Shown here: positions 1 to 11,224 of the stretch, piece after piece | Layout: each line of letters starts with the position of its first letter | How positions within the stretch are numbered: position 1 is the stretch's first letter | Assembly (NCBI RefSeq): GCF_024586455.1 | Contig: NC_065921.1 | Span: forward strand, 46,770,574 to 46,834,573 | Source: Bactrocera neohumeralis | Taxonomy: Eukaryota; Arthropoda; Insecta; Diptera; Tephritidae | Reading direction: 5' to 3' | DNA: 64,000 nucleotides | Notes under the pieces: model-generated | The model's input: only the letters and a program-made list of their open reading frames with translations | What the model was told of the DNA's origin: nothing | Databases searched by the model: none | Program-made: the position numbers and the translations under genes

Positions 1-925
1 TCCAGCAAATGTAATTGTAATTGTATGTAGTATAATATCAAGATATTTCCGAATAGAGCAAATTCTCGCAAACGGTTCACTGACGAAAGTTGAGAAAAAA
101 CTCGTAAATGTTAATTTTGTTGCTGGCGGTGTTTTCTCTGTCTGTACTGTATTCTCTGTGTTGAAATAGACTATTTGGTCATTCTCCAAATTAACTGCGA
201 GACGCACAACATTCGGAAAACGTTCATGAATCGCAAAAGTAAATATCATACAAAGCGCTTTATTGCAGTTCACGTATCGACCGTATCGTTCAAGATCGGT
301 AACCGCCATGTTGCTTCCTTTGGTGACGTATTTACACACGTATTTTATCTATTACACCAAACTGCAATACGCAACATTGACATGACTTTTGAATGTGAAA
401 TTGACAACAGAGGCGAATATGGTACGATCCATATGTTGTCGACTTTGATGTGTTGTTAACTTCGATATTCACGCCTCTAAATTGAATGCTAAATGTTCTG
501 CCATTGTCATCTGATGAGCGACGCTGATACATTGGATATCCATCATTTCTATGTAGTTTGTGTTTCCTAAAGAAAATCACCTGGATAGTGTTTCGTACAT
601 TTATTGTCAGACATACAAGCCGAAGTGGTATTGTGATGTCCGTAAGATACATGAACCATATTGGTTTAGTATAATTCTGCTTCTATCTCTGGATCAGGAA
701 TTTCCGCAGAAATGATTTCATCAATTTGATTTGGTGTAACCACCATCCACCATCCAAAGAAGAATATGTGCGTGCGGCAAACCACCACTCAACAGAGTAT
801 ATCCAGCATCTAACAGCACCACATATACGTTGCTTTAAAATAAAGTTTACAAAACATCGCAACTGTTGTTTGAAAAGTTGTCCTCTGACATCGTGACGAT
901 CGCTTGCTGATTGCCCGCGATCCAT
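1..925 (-). pseudogene. Helitron replication initiator/helicase fragment (degenerate)
   Basis: This is a broken piece of the Helitron Rep-helicase gene. Visible blocks in order are a segment ending near LFKQQLRCFVNFILKQRICG (about 900-800), a segment with LVCLTIN and the conserved SSDDNGRTFSIQF (about 650-480), and then a frame matching the region before the helicase (about 170-1). The first relaxase block that normally holds GLPHAH has decayed to an unrecognisable WWFAARTYSS, so the metal-binding HUH motif is gone. Several frameshifts separate the blocks. The corresponding, better preserved gene is at 45.6-47.4 kb on the other strand. Confidence 0.65.
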
Positions 926-1662
926 AATTTCATTCGTATGTCATCGCATCCTGGGAATACTCGGTCATGTGCCATGGGCTGTCAATATAGTACATACTTA
1001 TGTTGATGCCAAAACGAACGCGACCTCTTCGTGGCATCGTAACAAATTTAAATCTGTAATTGAGCACTTTGTGTGAAACACATATAACGTTTTCACGGAA
1101 TAAATTTCAATAATTTTTTTTTTGAATAACGGGAATAAAGAAAGCAAACGACAAATTTGACAATTGAAAAACAAAAAGAAAAAAGTTGAAAAAAAATTTT
1201 TTGTATGAAAAAAAGTTATTTTTTGGAATTGTCCAACTTTCCGACTTTTCCTCACGAAAAACATACGGTTTTTTCATTTCTAAACTTTCCTCGATCGTTT
1301 GTATGGGAAAAAGCTCTCTTTAGGGGTTTCCCGCCAATTATTCGATTTTTTGTCGTCATAAAAACCATCCTTGAGCCTCAACGAACATTTTAAAAAAAGA
1401 ATTGGCAAAATTGGTCCAGGCGTTTTTGAGTTATGCGCCAGCATTTAAAATCATGTTCGTTTTTATCTCCTTTTTAAAATCGTATTTGAAAATTTATTTT
1501 CTTCATAATTTTTTTTTCGGAAAATTTTCCAGAATTTTCTTAAGTATTCTTCTTGTTTGGGCGGACACCTGTCCGAATTGGTGGTAATCACCGAAATCGG
1601 TCCAGGCGTTCTCCAGTTATAAGCGTAGTAACTAACGTCACTTTCTTTTATATATATATAGA
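1..1662 (-). mobile_element. Helitron fragment, 5' end inside the window
   Basis: This is a rolling-circle transposon fragment read on the minus strand, with its 5' terminus at 1662 and the rest running off the left edge of the window. The terminus fits the Helitron rule: it starts with TC and the preceding host base is A. It is followed by the typical sub-terminal block (AAAGAAAGT..., then a line resembling AACTGGAGAACGCCTGGACCG). Positions 1-1000 align by eye with 45500-46460 of the plus-strand Helitron in this window, and the AT-rich leader at 1000-1600 matches 45000-45450. No target-site duplication is expected for this class. Confidence 0.75.
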
Positions 1663-2156
1663 TGTAATTTCGTGTGCCAAAATAGAGTTTGGTTATTATT
1701 GTATTCTTATCATGAATAATGTCAACTGGGATTAGACATTGAAGCGATTGAATTAATTTATCATGTTAAGGGTATAATGAGAACAAATTTATCTGCCAAA
1801 TTTACATATACATAGCTTCTAAAAATGTGTAATATATTATTTACTGAAAGTAGTGTCGTGTGTTAGTTAATATGGTAAGCATGTACTGCTAAATATTGAA
1901 TTTCTATATCAATAGCAGTTACTATTCGTGGGCTGAAAGTAATCATAAGGAGTGATCCTGATTAGTAGTACACACAGTTGCAAAGTTATTATAGCTTCGA
2001 TGCAGCCGAAGTGGATTTTTTCTTTTATTTTAACATTTTTTTGTGTGAACGAAATTATTGGTCAATCCCAAGCCCCAATTTCGAAATGATTTTTTGATAT
2101 TTTTAATTCATTATTGCGACACTCGCAATAGGAGAATACTTTTTCTATTATTATGC
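1663..2156. other. AT-rich spacer, nothing recognised
   Basis: This stretch lies between the Helitron terminus and a mariner relic. It is AT-rich with short poly-T and poly-A runs. No coding frame, repeat unit or RNA gene was recognised. Confidence 0.4.
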
Positions 2157-2770
2157 ACAAGGAGCGTTCCAAAGTAAACAGGACTTAAAAAAAAAACAGA
2201 ACAAATGTTTTTTTCGGCAAAATCATTTTGTTTTATTCAAAATAGTCTCCTTCTGCTTCAATACAGCTTTTTGCACGGTCCAAAAGCATGTCGAACGAGT
2301 GTTTCAGCTCGTTGGCCGGTATGGCCGCCAGTATGCCGGTACAAGCCTTTTGAATAGCCTCTACGTCTGCATAACGCTTTCCTTTCATGGGCAAATGCAG
2401 TTTTCCGAAAAGGAAGAAGTTGCACGGTGCCATATCAGGTGAATACGGGGAATGGCTAATGGTTAAAATATGATTCTTGGTCAAATGATCGGTCACAAGC
2501 GTCGATCGATGAGACGACGCATTATCGTGCAACAAACGCCAACTTTCATCAACCGTGCACACACTTTTCGTAAGCCCAAACGTTCGGTCAAAATGCGATA
2601 AGTCGATGTTTTGAAGATGTTCAACCCATTTCAATAAATTTCAATGATGATTTCGGCTGATTTCGGCTGATTTTTGATGAATTCACACACAGTTTCACTC
2701 TCTCACGTGCACTCTGCAATCATCGCCATAAACTTGTTTCATCAATTGAAATCATAACAGGGGTGCATGA
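2157..2770 (-). pseudogene. Mariner transposase relic, internally deleted
   Basis: This is a minus-strand Tc1/mariner relic. The right part (about 2766-2720) carries the helix-turn-helix block FQLMKQVYGDDC. The left part (2634-2233) carries LLHDNASSHRST, which contains the second catalytic Asp, and YSPDMAPCNFFLF, where Asn stands in place of the third catalytic Asp. The C-terminal helix is HSFDMLLDRAKSCIEAEGDYFE-like. The middle of the gene, including the first catalytic Asp, is missing, and two separate deletions are inferred. The left end shows a mariner-type inverted repeat (TTCCAAAGTAAACAGGAC). The copy cannot encode an active enzyme. Its closest relatives here are at 32749-33365 and 38105-38250. 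Confidence 0.8.
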
Positions 2771-2819
2771 GAGCATATCCTTCTATGAGCAAAAAATAGT
2801 AAGACTTTGTAGAATGTTT

Positions 2820-3420
2820 TAAAATTTTTAATTTCTGTTTTAAAATTTATGTCACGACCACCTAAGTAATCCTCTCAATACACTTGTGCTGACGTATCCT
2901 CCAATCCTCGAAATAGTTGTTAAAATCGATTTTCGGAATATCCTTCAATACGCTTAGCGATTTACGTTTAGTGTCTTCAATTGACTCAAGAAGGTTTTCC
3001 CGGAGCGGTCGTTTGACTTTCCTGAAAAGCCAAAAGTCGCACAGAGCTAAATCGCACGAATGCGGTGGTTGCGGCACGATATTGGTTGAAAATTTGGTGA
3101 AAAACTCACGAAGAATCGATGCAGTATGGGACGGTGCATTATCGTAAGAATTGTCGGCCCATAATTGCGGCCTCATTTTACGAATACCTTCTCGCATACG
3201 ACACGTAACACTCAAATAGTATTCTTTGTTGACAGCTTGGCCAGTAGGAAGGAATTCGGAGTGCAGTACACCCCGATAATCGAAGAAAACTGTGGTATTT
3301 CCGGCTTTAGCTCACCTTTCATTTAATTGAGTGATTTTGGAACCAATCCTGCTTTTGATTTTTTTAGGCCCAAATGATCTTTCGAAATGGTTTTTTCTAA
3401 CCAAGCGGGATAATGGCGCC
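2820..3420 (-). pseudogene. Mariner (SETMAR-like subfamily) transposase relic
   Basis: This is the catalytic half of a second mariner type, read on the minus strand. The order is FFDYRGVLHSEFLPTGQ (about 3290-3240), NKEYYLSV, the second catalytic Asp in DNAPSHTA, and LALCDFWLF, where the third Asp is kept but the usual P is L. The C-terminus is IDFNNYFEDWRIRQHKC. These are hallmarks of the DD34D mariner group that includes the human SETMAR transposase domain. The N-terminal helix-turn-helix is not readable and frames shift near 3220 and 3300. The same subfamily occurs at 35055-35850, where the N-terminus survives instead. Confidence 0.8.
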
Positions 3421-4600
3421 CTGTGCATCACAACACGCAGATAAAAACTCGTCCTGGTAAGGCGGATACAAGTATCTGTACTGTACTGAAGAGCTTGTTT
3501 ACTCAAAAGGAGATTTCTACCACTTTAAAAAGTGAAGAGCCGAAAAGCATGTGTATGCTAAGATGCATGTGTTCGCCAGTGTTATTTTCAATAGTTGCAT
3601 GCTGTGCTATTAATGGCTTCAAGCTAAAAATTCATGTTTTCAGTTTCGGCCTGGGCGTTCCAACGGCTACCCGCTGAAATGGCTTTAGTTTGAGGTTTGC
3701 TTGGCATGAGCATTATTTTCAATACTTGACCACAAATTCCAAACTGTTTGCGTTTGGCTTTTACTTGGCTCGTTGATTATGTGACAAAGCATACTTGAGG
3801 GTTTATATGTATGAGGCATAAATATTTGTATGTCACTGATATTTTTGTTTCTTTGCAGAGTCTTTTCCCACTCTGAGTCTGGTGGATTGCCAAGAATGTT
3901 GTGAATGCTTGAAATAACTGTTGGCTGCATTTAAGCGCCTTTAAAATTTTATGCATTTATCAGAAAAATATGTAGACTTTAGCGTTCATCCTTGCTCTGC
4001 TTCCATCGCTTTTGTCCGACCTGCAACATTTCATATGTATGAAAAGACATATGAAAAGACATTTGAAATCTTTTCTCACACTTTGTACTTGCAGATTTTA
4101 TTTTGTAACTTGATCACATCAATATACCCAATTGTAGCAGCAGTTTATGTAAAATTATCAGAAAATTTTATAGAACAACACGACGTGTAAGTGACATTCT
4201 GCTATGTACACACCTCACACACACCATCATTGCAAATGCAATTTTTTTAATTTCTATTATTATGCACATTTATTTGCTGATACACCTTCTGCTTAAACTG
4301 AAAATGGAAATATTTTGTAAATGAAAATGGTTTGAAAATAAAGGTTCATAGACGATGTTGGTTCAATGACGTCAAGTTTCTTATAACCTGATATTATTTG
4401 AACAGTGATTCAGACACTATTGTCGAATGTAATTCAAACTATTTATAATTATGTATATCATATACAAAAAAATTCATCGTGATGATTAGTTGTGACTTTC
4501 AATTTGAATAGACTCAGTAATATTCAAATGATAATGTGACTACAGTTGATCTAATTTAATATGCTGGGTTAGTTTACTTTTTTGATAATTCGGATGAATT
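3421..4600. other. Noncoding stretch, nothing recognised
   Basis: Short open frames occur here, but none shows a family motif. There is no clear repeat unit; the sequence is AT-rich and could be intergenic or intronic. Confidence 0.35.
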
Positions 4601-4604
4601 TTAG

Positions 4605-4800
4605 TTTTTATACTTTTGCAACATGTTGCTACAGAGTATAATGAGCTTGTTCACATTTCACTTGTTTCTAACACCTAACTTTAATCAAGATAGATATGGT
4701 GCCACATATGTATATGAAGATGATCAGGATGAAGTCCGTTCGTGGAAGCTGTAAGTTGAGTAAAATTAAGATGTCTTGGATAAACTTGGTATACTTAAAA
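4605..4800 (+). repeat. Family A repeat, diverged 5' fragment
   Basis: It begins with the stem-loop TTTTGCAACATGTTGCTACAGAGTATAAT, a diverged form of the terminal hairpin of the 1-kb repeats at 5911 and 11598. Shared downstream phrases include GTTCACAT, GATGATCAGGATGA, and GTGGAAGCTGTAAGTTGAGTAAAATT. It stops before the 'cacgcccac' section. Confidence 0.6.
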
Positions 4801-5910
4801 CACTATGCCAATGAATAATCAGATCCCTGGCACGACCAAAAAAGGGGACAGTCTGAAACTAAATGAAATCCAGTTAATGCAACTACTAAAAGTGAAATGT
4901 TTACATCCAGTGTCAATATTGCACGATGGGCTCTCTATCTTCCAAATTTTTGTTGACATTCAACTGTCTGCTCGTTTTTATTTTGACTACATAAGCAATA
5001 TTTTTTCTCATTTCGGTCATGCCGAAGTTTGTTCCTTTATATGATATGATAAATGAAATTTTCGTCTCGCCGTTAAAATCAAAAGAGAACGGCACACGTA
5101 GAAACACCCTGAATGTTGCACTGAAAACTCCTTGCACTAAGCATCGAACTCTGTATTTGTACGTATAAATAAATGTATTTATTCGATCGCGAGGAAGTAC
5201 AGATGCAAAAAAATTACATACAAATTGCCCAAAAGCTTTGGTATTTACCAGCAAATACTTGGTAATTGGTGGCAATTATCCTTGATTGAATGTTGTGATA
5301 AGTTTGTTCCTGAGTCATCAGACAGATAAACAGATTTTAAGATTTCATATAAATTATGTCGCCTACATGATACCCAAGGCCTCTTAAAGAGAGTTAAGAA
5401 GAGGCACTAAAAACAAGGAGAATATTTATTCCGCCTGTATCGATGATAAAATAAGTATAATCACTGATTGTCTACGTCTGTTCTTGTACTTTATGAATTA
5501 TTCATTGGAGTTCCAAAAGCTTAACTCCCGTTTATGTCTATTCTCTATATTTAATTAACCGAAAACCACCGTAAATATCCATTCATTTCCACTACAAAGA
5601 TATCTAAATTGCATTTTTAATTTATTGCGCAAAACTTTGCAAAACTATCGAGTTCATTGAATAATAATTTAAGAACGAAGAAAAAACTCCTTGTAACTGC
5701 TGTAGATAACCTCTTAATCAAAGTTGAGTGATGAAAGGAGCAACAAAAAGAGCGAAGAAAAAACGTGGTTAAATACAATGCTACAGAGAATATCGACGAG
5801 CATTTGCAGCTTTTGTTTTCCATTTCATTTTATATTATTTGCCTGCCCTAGATTGCGTTCATATCATTCTCGTACAATTTTTGTTTCTTCAACGAATATT
5901 TTGCAATAAT
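4801..5910. other. Noncoding stretch, nothing recognised
   Basis: This is AT-rich sequence between two family A copies. Open frames on both strands are short and lack motifs. No tandem repeat was seen. Confidence 0.35.
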
Positions 5911-6961
5911 TATACTCTCGCAACAAAGTTGCTAAGGAGAGTATAATCGTTTTGTTCACATAACGGTTGTTTGTAAGTCCTAAAACTAAAAGAGTCAGAT
6001 ATAGGGTTATATATACCAAAATGATCAGGGTGACGAGTAGAGTTGAAATCCGGATGTCTGTCTGTCCGTCCGTCCGTGCAAGCTGCAACTTGAGTAAAAA
6101 TTGAGATATCGTCATGAAACTTGGCACACGTATTTATTGGCTCCATAAGAAGGTTAAGTTCGAAGATGGGCAAAATCGGCTTACTGCCACGCCCACAAAA
6201 TGGCGGAAACCGAAAACCTATAAAGTGTCATAACTAAGCCATAAATAAAGGTATTAAAGTGAAATTTGGCACAAAGGATCGCATTAGGGAGGGGCATATT
6301 TGTACGCAATTTTTTTGGAAAAGTGGGCGTGGCCCCGCCCCCTACTAAGTTTTTTGTACATATCTCGGAAACTACTCTAGCTATGTCAACCAAACTCTAC
6401 ACAGTTGTTTTCTTTAGGCATTTCCATGTACAGTTCAAAAATGGAAGAAATCGGATAATAACCACGCCCACCTCCCATACAAAGGTTATGTTGAAAATCA
6501 CTAAAAGTGCGTTAACCGACTAACAAAAAACGTCAGAAACACTAAATTTTACGGAAGAAATGGCAGAAGGAAGCTGCACCCATTATTTTTTTAAAATTGA
6601 AAATGGGAGTGGCGTCGCCCACTTATGGACCAAAAACCATACCTCGGGAACTACTAAACCGATTTCAATGAAATTCGGTATGTAATATTCTCTTAACACC
6701 CTGATGACATGTACGAAATATGGGTGAAATCGGTTTACAACCACGCCTTCTTCCAATATAACGCTATTTTGAATTCCATCTGATGCCTTCTCTGAATAAT
6801 ATATACATTAGGAACCAGTGATGATAGCGGAATAAAACTTTACACAAATACGGTATTTGAAAAATATGTAAATGACGGATAATGAAATCTCGATTATCAC
6901 TTCATCATGCGAGAGTATAAAATGTTCGGTGACACCCGAACTTAGCCCTTCCTTACTTGTT
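5911..6961 (+). repeat. Family A terminal-hairpin repeat, long copy 1
   Basis: This is a non-coding dispersed repeat. The ends are inverted copies of TATACTCTCGCA (5911-5922) and TGCGAGAGTATA (6908-6919), 1009 bp apart end to end. The left end folds on itself, TATACTCTC...GAGAGTATA, around a GCAACAAAGTTGC stem. A tail to 6961 contains a second small hairpin (GTTCGGTGACACCCGAAC). The interior holds a GTCC/GTCT microsatellite and several 'CCACGCCCAC' phrases. Open frames of about 85 residues in it are incidental. It is probably a non-autonomous mobile element, but the class cannot be told from sequence alone. The same family lies at 11598 and, inverted, at 49010. Confidence 0.8.
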
Positions 6962-8160
6962 GAATGCAATTTTCCTCACTTTGCTTTGTTTGTATTATTA
7001 CAGCTGGGTGCTGTTATTGTTTTTGTTGTAACAGCCAATTGGTTGATTGAATTATTTTTGTGGGTTCGACGAAATTGTGCGAATGTGTTTATGGGAGAAG
7101 ACGTAATGAATTAATGTGTTGTTAAGAATAATACCGACCTTTTGAAACCGAAATCTTTAGTTAACGTTGAACTATTGGTTTGAGTGTTGACCAGAGTATT
7201 TATATTTGACCATGCTATGATTGAGAATGTGGGCTGAAAACTCTGTTTTGGTACGCGGTCGCTTGATTTTACATTGATATTTAATAAGAAATGTACAAAC
7301 TGTACTCGATTGTACCTAAGTATTTCGATCTAAAGGTTTCTACATCTCTTCAGAATATAGATAAGCTCTAGTTAAAAGTTTTGAGTTTTTAAAAAATAGT
7401 TTTTTTTATTTTAAAAAATTGTATCTACTAAATACCCATATATGTTTTCTGCCCGAAAGTATACTTCTTATTAATTACCTACTTGGATCAATTTATTTAA
7501 TTCGAAATATTGATAATAAGTGCATAATCGTATGCTTTTTTGGCATTCTTGCGTCACATATTTGTTCTCTGTATCCCGTTTGCATCCAGTTCGGCATCAC
7601 CTATGACACACTAACTATTATAATCCATTAGGTTTTTAACTCCCATTTGGAATCGCCTTAATGTTTTTTCTTCCATCTATTATTTTCAAGCCTTTAAAAT
7701 ATAATTCAGATCGTTTACGAAATACATTTATAAATGTAGTATAATCTTGTAATTTTCAGCTTACTTCTAGGCGTATGCATCATCAATAGTGTAACTTACT
7801 TGCAACATAGATCGGTGATTCCCTTTCATTGCGGTGTCTCAAAGCGGCCATCATCATATTCGCTGTTGCTATACTACTTGCAGTCATCACATATGTGTAA
7901 GTAATAATAAAACACTACACTCGGAAAGGCGTAAATGAATTTAGGCCACACGATTTTCTTTTTGTTCGATCGCACCAATCCTTAAATGGCAAGTTGATCG
8001 ATGGACTACCGGCTCAAGTTTCTGTCAGCTAATGGACGGTGGTTGTAGGTCCATTTAATCGCACAGATTCACAAGCATACACGTTCCGTTGCCTTCTAAG
8101 TCAACAAATAATCAAACACAGTGCAGACAAGTGATTTTTTATGATACGCACCCACGAGCG
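6962..8160. other. Noncoding stretch; one hydrophobic frame of unclear meaning
   Basis: A frame at about 6960-7114 reads hydrophobically (LLQLGAVIVFVVTANWLIELFLW) after a possible splice acceptor at about 7002, but no family is recognised and the frame begins inside the family A tail. The rest is AT-rich with no recognisable gene. Confidence 0.25.
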
Positions 8161-8189
8161 ACACTAGACAATTTTGTACACCAATTATT

Positions 8190-8720
8190 ACTCTATTTTT
8201 AAGCCCTTTCAACATGTTGCTACATACATAGTATAATAGTTTTGTTCACCTAAAGATTTCACCTAACACTAATCGAGCTAGGTACAGGATTATATGTACT
8301 TTAATTGATCAGGATGACGAGACGAGTTGAAATCCGGGTAAATATCTGTCTGTCCAACCGTGCAAGCGGTTACTTGAGTAAAATTTGAGATATCCTAATG
8401 AAATTTGTTACGTGAGTTCCTTGGCAAAGAATGGTTCTGTTAAAAACTACTAAAAGCGCGATAAATCAAAAAATAATTGCGTTGTATGCTTTCGACATTT
8501 TACACCCGAGTTCATAGGAGAAGGTGTTATTAGAGCCGACGGGCAAGGCACTGCCTACGTTTAGGAGAAATGAAGAGAGAATCTTTTTACGATAATGGTA
8601 TATTTGTGTACTAAAAATGGGTTGAATACAGTCAATACTGCCTGTAGCCCCCACAAACCTACTTTAAACATTTTCGAATTTCTGCATATATGGGCAAACA
8701 TGTAAGTTATCTTAATCAAG
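8190..8720 (+). repeat. Family A-related repeat fragments
   Basis: 8197-8460 repeats the family A head in diverged form (CAACATGTTGCTAC, AGTATAATAGTTTTGTTCACCTAA, GATCAGGATGACGAGACGAGTTGAAATCC, CTGTCTGTCC, AAGCGGTTACTTGAGTAAAATTTGAGATATC). 8580-8720 resembles a downstream section also seen near 23960-24230 and 58950-59110 (phrases like 'TATTTGTG...CTAAAA' and 'AGCCCCCA'). Old, heavily mutated copies. Confidence 0.5.
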
Positions 8721-8779
8721 CTGAAAGAGTATGTTTTTCTAATAACAGTACATCTTTGTGCTCCGGAATGAATAAAATA

Positions 8780-8787
8780 GACAGAAG
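8780..8787. repeat. 8-bp target-site duplication (left) of the hAT foldback element
   Basis: GACAGAAG directly abuts the CAG end of the element; the identical word is at 9982-9989 on the other side. Confidence 0.85.
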
Positions 8788-9130
8788 CAGCGTTTAAAAA
8801 ACTGCGGCAAGTTTCAGTTCATATGATTTTGCTTCTGCTACTGCTTCTGAAAAAATCAGAAGTCGCAGTCGAAGCATAGACAAAAATCAAACAGCTACGA
8901 AAATCAGAAATCAGCATAAGTCGCCGTTTTTCGTTTTTCTGCTTTGCTGTAGCTTTCGATCGTATCCATAAGTTGCCGCAGCAGCTATCGACAATTTTCG
9001 ACAGTCGTCGGCAGTCACAGTCGCGAAAAGTAATGCAATCGACTTTTTGCTACTTTTGATTTTTGTCGCTGTTGCTTTCGATCAGCAGCGTAAGTCGAAA
9101 AAAGCAAGAAGCGTCCGATTCGTGGAAGTC
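8788..9130. repeat. Left inverted arm of the hAT foldback element
   Basis: It is complementary to 9583-9981. Matching words include GATCAGCAGCGTAAGTCGAAA, CGAAAGCTACAGCAAAG and ATCCATAAGTTGCCGCAGCAGC read in opposite directions. The right arm is about 55 bp longer near its outer end. Confidence 0.85.
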
Positions 9131-9212
9131 ACCAGCAGTCGCCGTCTTGTTCTTTTTGCTCTTTTGCTTTTACTTCCAATTAGAACGCTGCTAGACTCAC
9201 ACGTGTTCAGCT

Positions 9213-9371
9213 ATGGCGCCAAGTGCAGCGTGGAAATATTTTGAAAATAAAGCAGCCGAGGGTTTAGCAATATGCAATATATGTACGCTAGCTTTCTGGA
9301 CATGGCCATTGATACGTTGCCACTTTTTGAACAAGAGGAACTTTGTAATGAATAATCAAAAAAATGAGTAA
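9213..9371 (+). pseudogene. BED zinc-finger N-terminus remnant of a hAT transposase
   Basis: This is a 52-residue frame between the two inverted arms. It starts MAPSAAWKYFENKAAEG and continues LAICNICTL. The aromatic W, the YF pair and the CxxC after about 20 residues are the first half of a BED-type DNA-binding finger as found at the N-terminus of hAT transposases. The His pair that should complete the finger is not found before the stop; the frame goes off-pattern after CNICTL. It is best read as a leftover of the autonomous parent's first exon, which supports the hAT assignment of the whole element. Translation is possible but not shown. Confidence 0.6.
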
Positions 9372-9582
9372 TGTATGTAATGAAAGCAATGAAAAATTCA
9401 TTTACTGTTATGTTTTTATATTATTTATTCCAACGAATTTTATATTATTTTTTTTATTTTTGTAAACTTAATAAAAAAAAAAGTTGAAAATGAACAACAT
9501 AATAAAAAAATTCAAGTACACTATAAGTAATTGCCAAACATTTCTTTAAAGTCGCAGCTAATCAAAAACGGTCGCAACGGCC

Positions 9583-9981
9583 GACTTCCACGAATCTGAC
9601 GCTTCTTGCTTTTTTCGACTTACGCTGCTGATCGAAAGCAACAGCGACTAAAGTCAAAAGTAGCAAAAAGTCGAATGCATTACTTTTCGCGACTGTGACT
9701 GCCGACGACTGTCGAAAATTGTCGATAGCTGCTGCGGCAACTTATGGATACGATCGAAAGCTACAGCAAAGCCGAAAGCAGAAAAATGAAAAACGGCGAC
9801 TTATGCTGATTTCTGATTTTCGTAGCTGTTTGATTTTTGTCGACTTCGACTGCGACTTCTGATTTTTTCAGAAGCAGAAGCAAAAGCACTTGCATACTTT
9901 CTGATATCGCTCGCAGTTGAAGTAGCGAATAGCAACAATATTGCGACTTCTGCTAATTCGACTGCAGTTTTTTAAACACTG
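9583..9981. repeat. Right inverted arm of the hAT foldback element
   Basis: Inverse complement of 8788-9130, with an extra stretch around 9890-9960 not found on the left. It ends in the hAT-type terminus next to GACAGAAG at 9982-9989. Confidence 0.85.
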
Positions 9982-9989
9982 GACAGAAG

Positions 9990-10920
9990 ACTTGGCCTAG
10001 ACCCTTACCTTACTTATTACACTGTGATTTCTCGTAAACATCTTAGTACTAAAATTATTTGATGCTGCTCAGGTGACACATTTTCCTAAAAAATTTATTG
10101 TTTCTTCTTATTTAACCTCTTTTGTTGTATCTTATGGGTATCCAATATTCCAACTAGACACTGGGAATCTAATCGAAAATAAAACTAAACGCTATTACAA
10201 AAAGTAAAACCTAAGTCACTCTTTCTACTAGCGCGGCTGATTAGTTCAGCTATCGTCTTCTCCATCGAATCCTACATAATCATTATTTAAAACATTTCTC
10301 CGAAGTCTTCTTTAACAGATTTTCTGAAGAAAACTCCACTGGAACAACAGCATCGAGAATATAAAACTTTTGAGATATCATCGGTTGCAGTGTCAATAAT
10401 TTTACTGAAGAAATAAAAATTACAAATTTACAAATTTACACAAGTCTAATGCAATAGACCATCGTTTGAGTCAAATCATTTGTATTTTCAGATCAAGTGT
10501 TGGTTTTTATCCGAGGCGCGGTGTCTTTTTATTCCACATAGCTATTTTTAATTATTTTAAAACCTAAAGAGTAATTTAATAAAGTTTTTTCTGTGTGCAA
10601 ATTTCAAATATTTGTTATTATTTCTTTTTATTTCTTTCCTTAGAATAATTTTGTTAAAAACGTTTCGTTCATATTGTGAATCATACCTCATAGTATGGCT
10701 TTCCACTTGTATTCTGATTCTATAAAATCATCAGCCAGGTGCGAATTTATAGATGATAAGCCAATAAGAATTTACTTTTCATAGGAAATGAAAGATTCGC
10801 AAATGCAAGCAGACATCGCAACTAAATGTTAAGAGAAAAGTTTGTTTTTTTTAGACAGTGTTTGCATTATGTTTTAAAAATAATTTCAGCCAACCGACTA
10901 GCTCGACTGGGGCCGAATGT
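9990..10920. other. Noncoding stretch, nothing recognised
   Basis: AT-rich sequence between the hAT element and a transposase scrap. No long frames, no tandem repeat and no RNA gene seen. Confidence 0.35.
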
Positions 10921-10924
10921 CAGT

Positions 10925-11065
10925 AATAACTACCGAATATTCTCTTCCAAGGCGTCCATAGTGGCGGGTTTATCTGCGTAGACCGCGGTGTTAAATAGCA
11001 CGATAGTATTTCCCATTTGAAGACATGTGTTCACATTTTTGGCAAACAGGATGAGCGAAATTGTT
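10925..11065 (-). pseudogene. Tc1/mariner-superfamily transposase C-terminal scrap
   Basis: On the minus strand the sequence reads VYADKPATMDALEENIR, a conserved C-terminal phrase of insect IS630/Tc1-mariner transposases whose catalytic part is seen at 58060-58330 and 63370-63665. The upstream 60 or so bases keep an open frame but no clear motif. This is a scrap only. Confidence 0.55.
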
Positions 11066-11224
11066 TCCTTGACAAGAGCAATTTCTTGAACTGCCAAATA
11101 TAATATTCACTTACTCTTTCCATGAGCTATATAGGTGATTTTTTTTTCAATCCACATCAACTAACGTATTTACCTATCTACTTTCGCAAAAAGAGTCGAT
11201 TACATGGTGCAGTTTGCACTATTG

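Larger units (their letters stand above)
8788..9981. mobile_element. Non-autonomous hAT element with long inverted arms (foldback type)
   Basis: This is a complete DNA transposon. The ends are CAGCGTTTAAAAAACTGC on the left and the inverse of CAGTGTTTAAAAAACTGC on the right, with one mismatch, and they begin CAG as hAT ends often do. It is flanked by an 8-bp direct repeat GACAGAAG (8780-8787 and 9982-9989), the target duplication size of hAT elements. Inverted arms run over 8788-9130 and 9583-9981, are built of GCAGTCG/AGCTATCGAC-like words, and pair almost throughout. The central 450 bp holds a short BED-finger frame. It lacks a catalytic domain, so it would depend on a transposase from elsewhere. 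Confidence 0.9.

Noticed and set aside
5864..6173. Frames of 85-99 residues in the family A repeats, repeated at 11.6 and 49.7 kb
   Set aside because: The similar proteins arise because the repeat itself is similar. They run through the GTCC microsatellite and hairpin, and differ by frameshifts between copies.
6960..7114. Host exon with transmembrane segment after a splice acceptor
   Set aside because: The frame begins in the family A tail, no partner exon was found, and hydrophobic frames are frequent in T-rich DNA.
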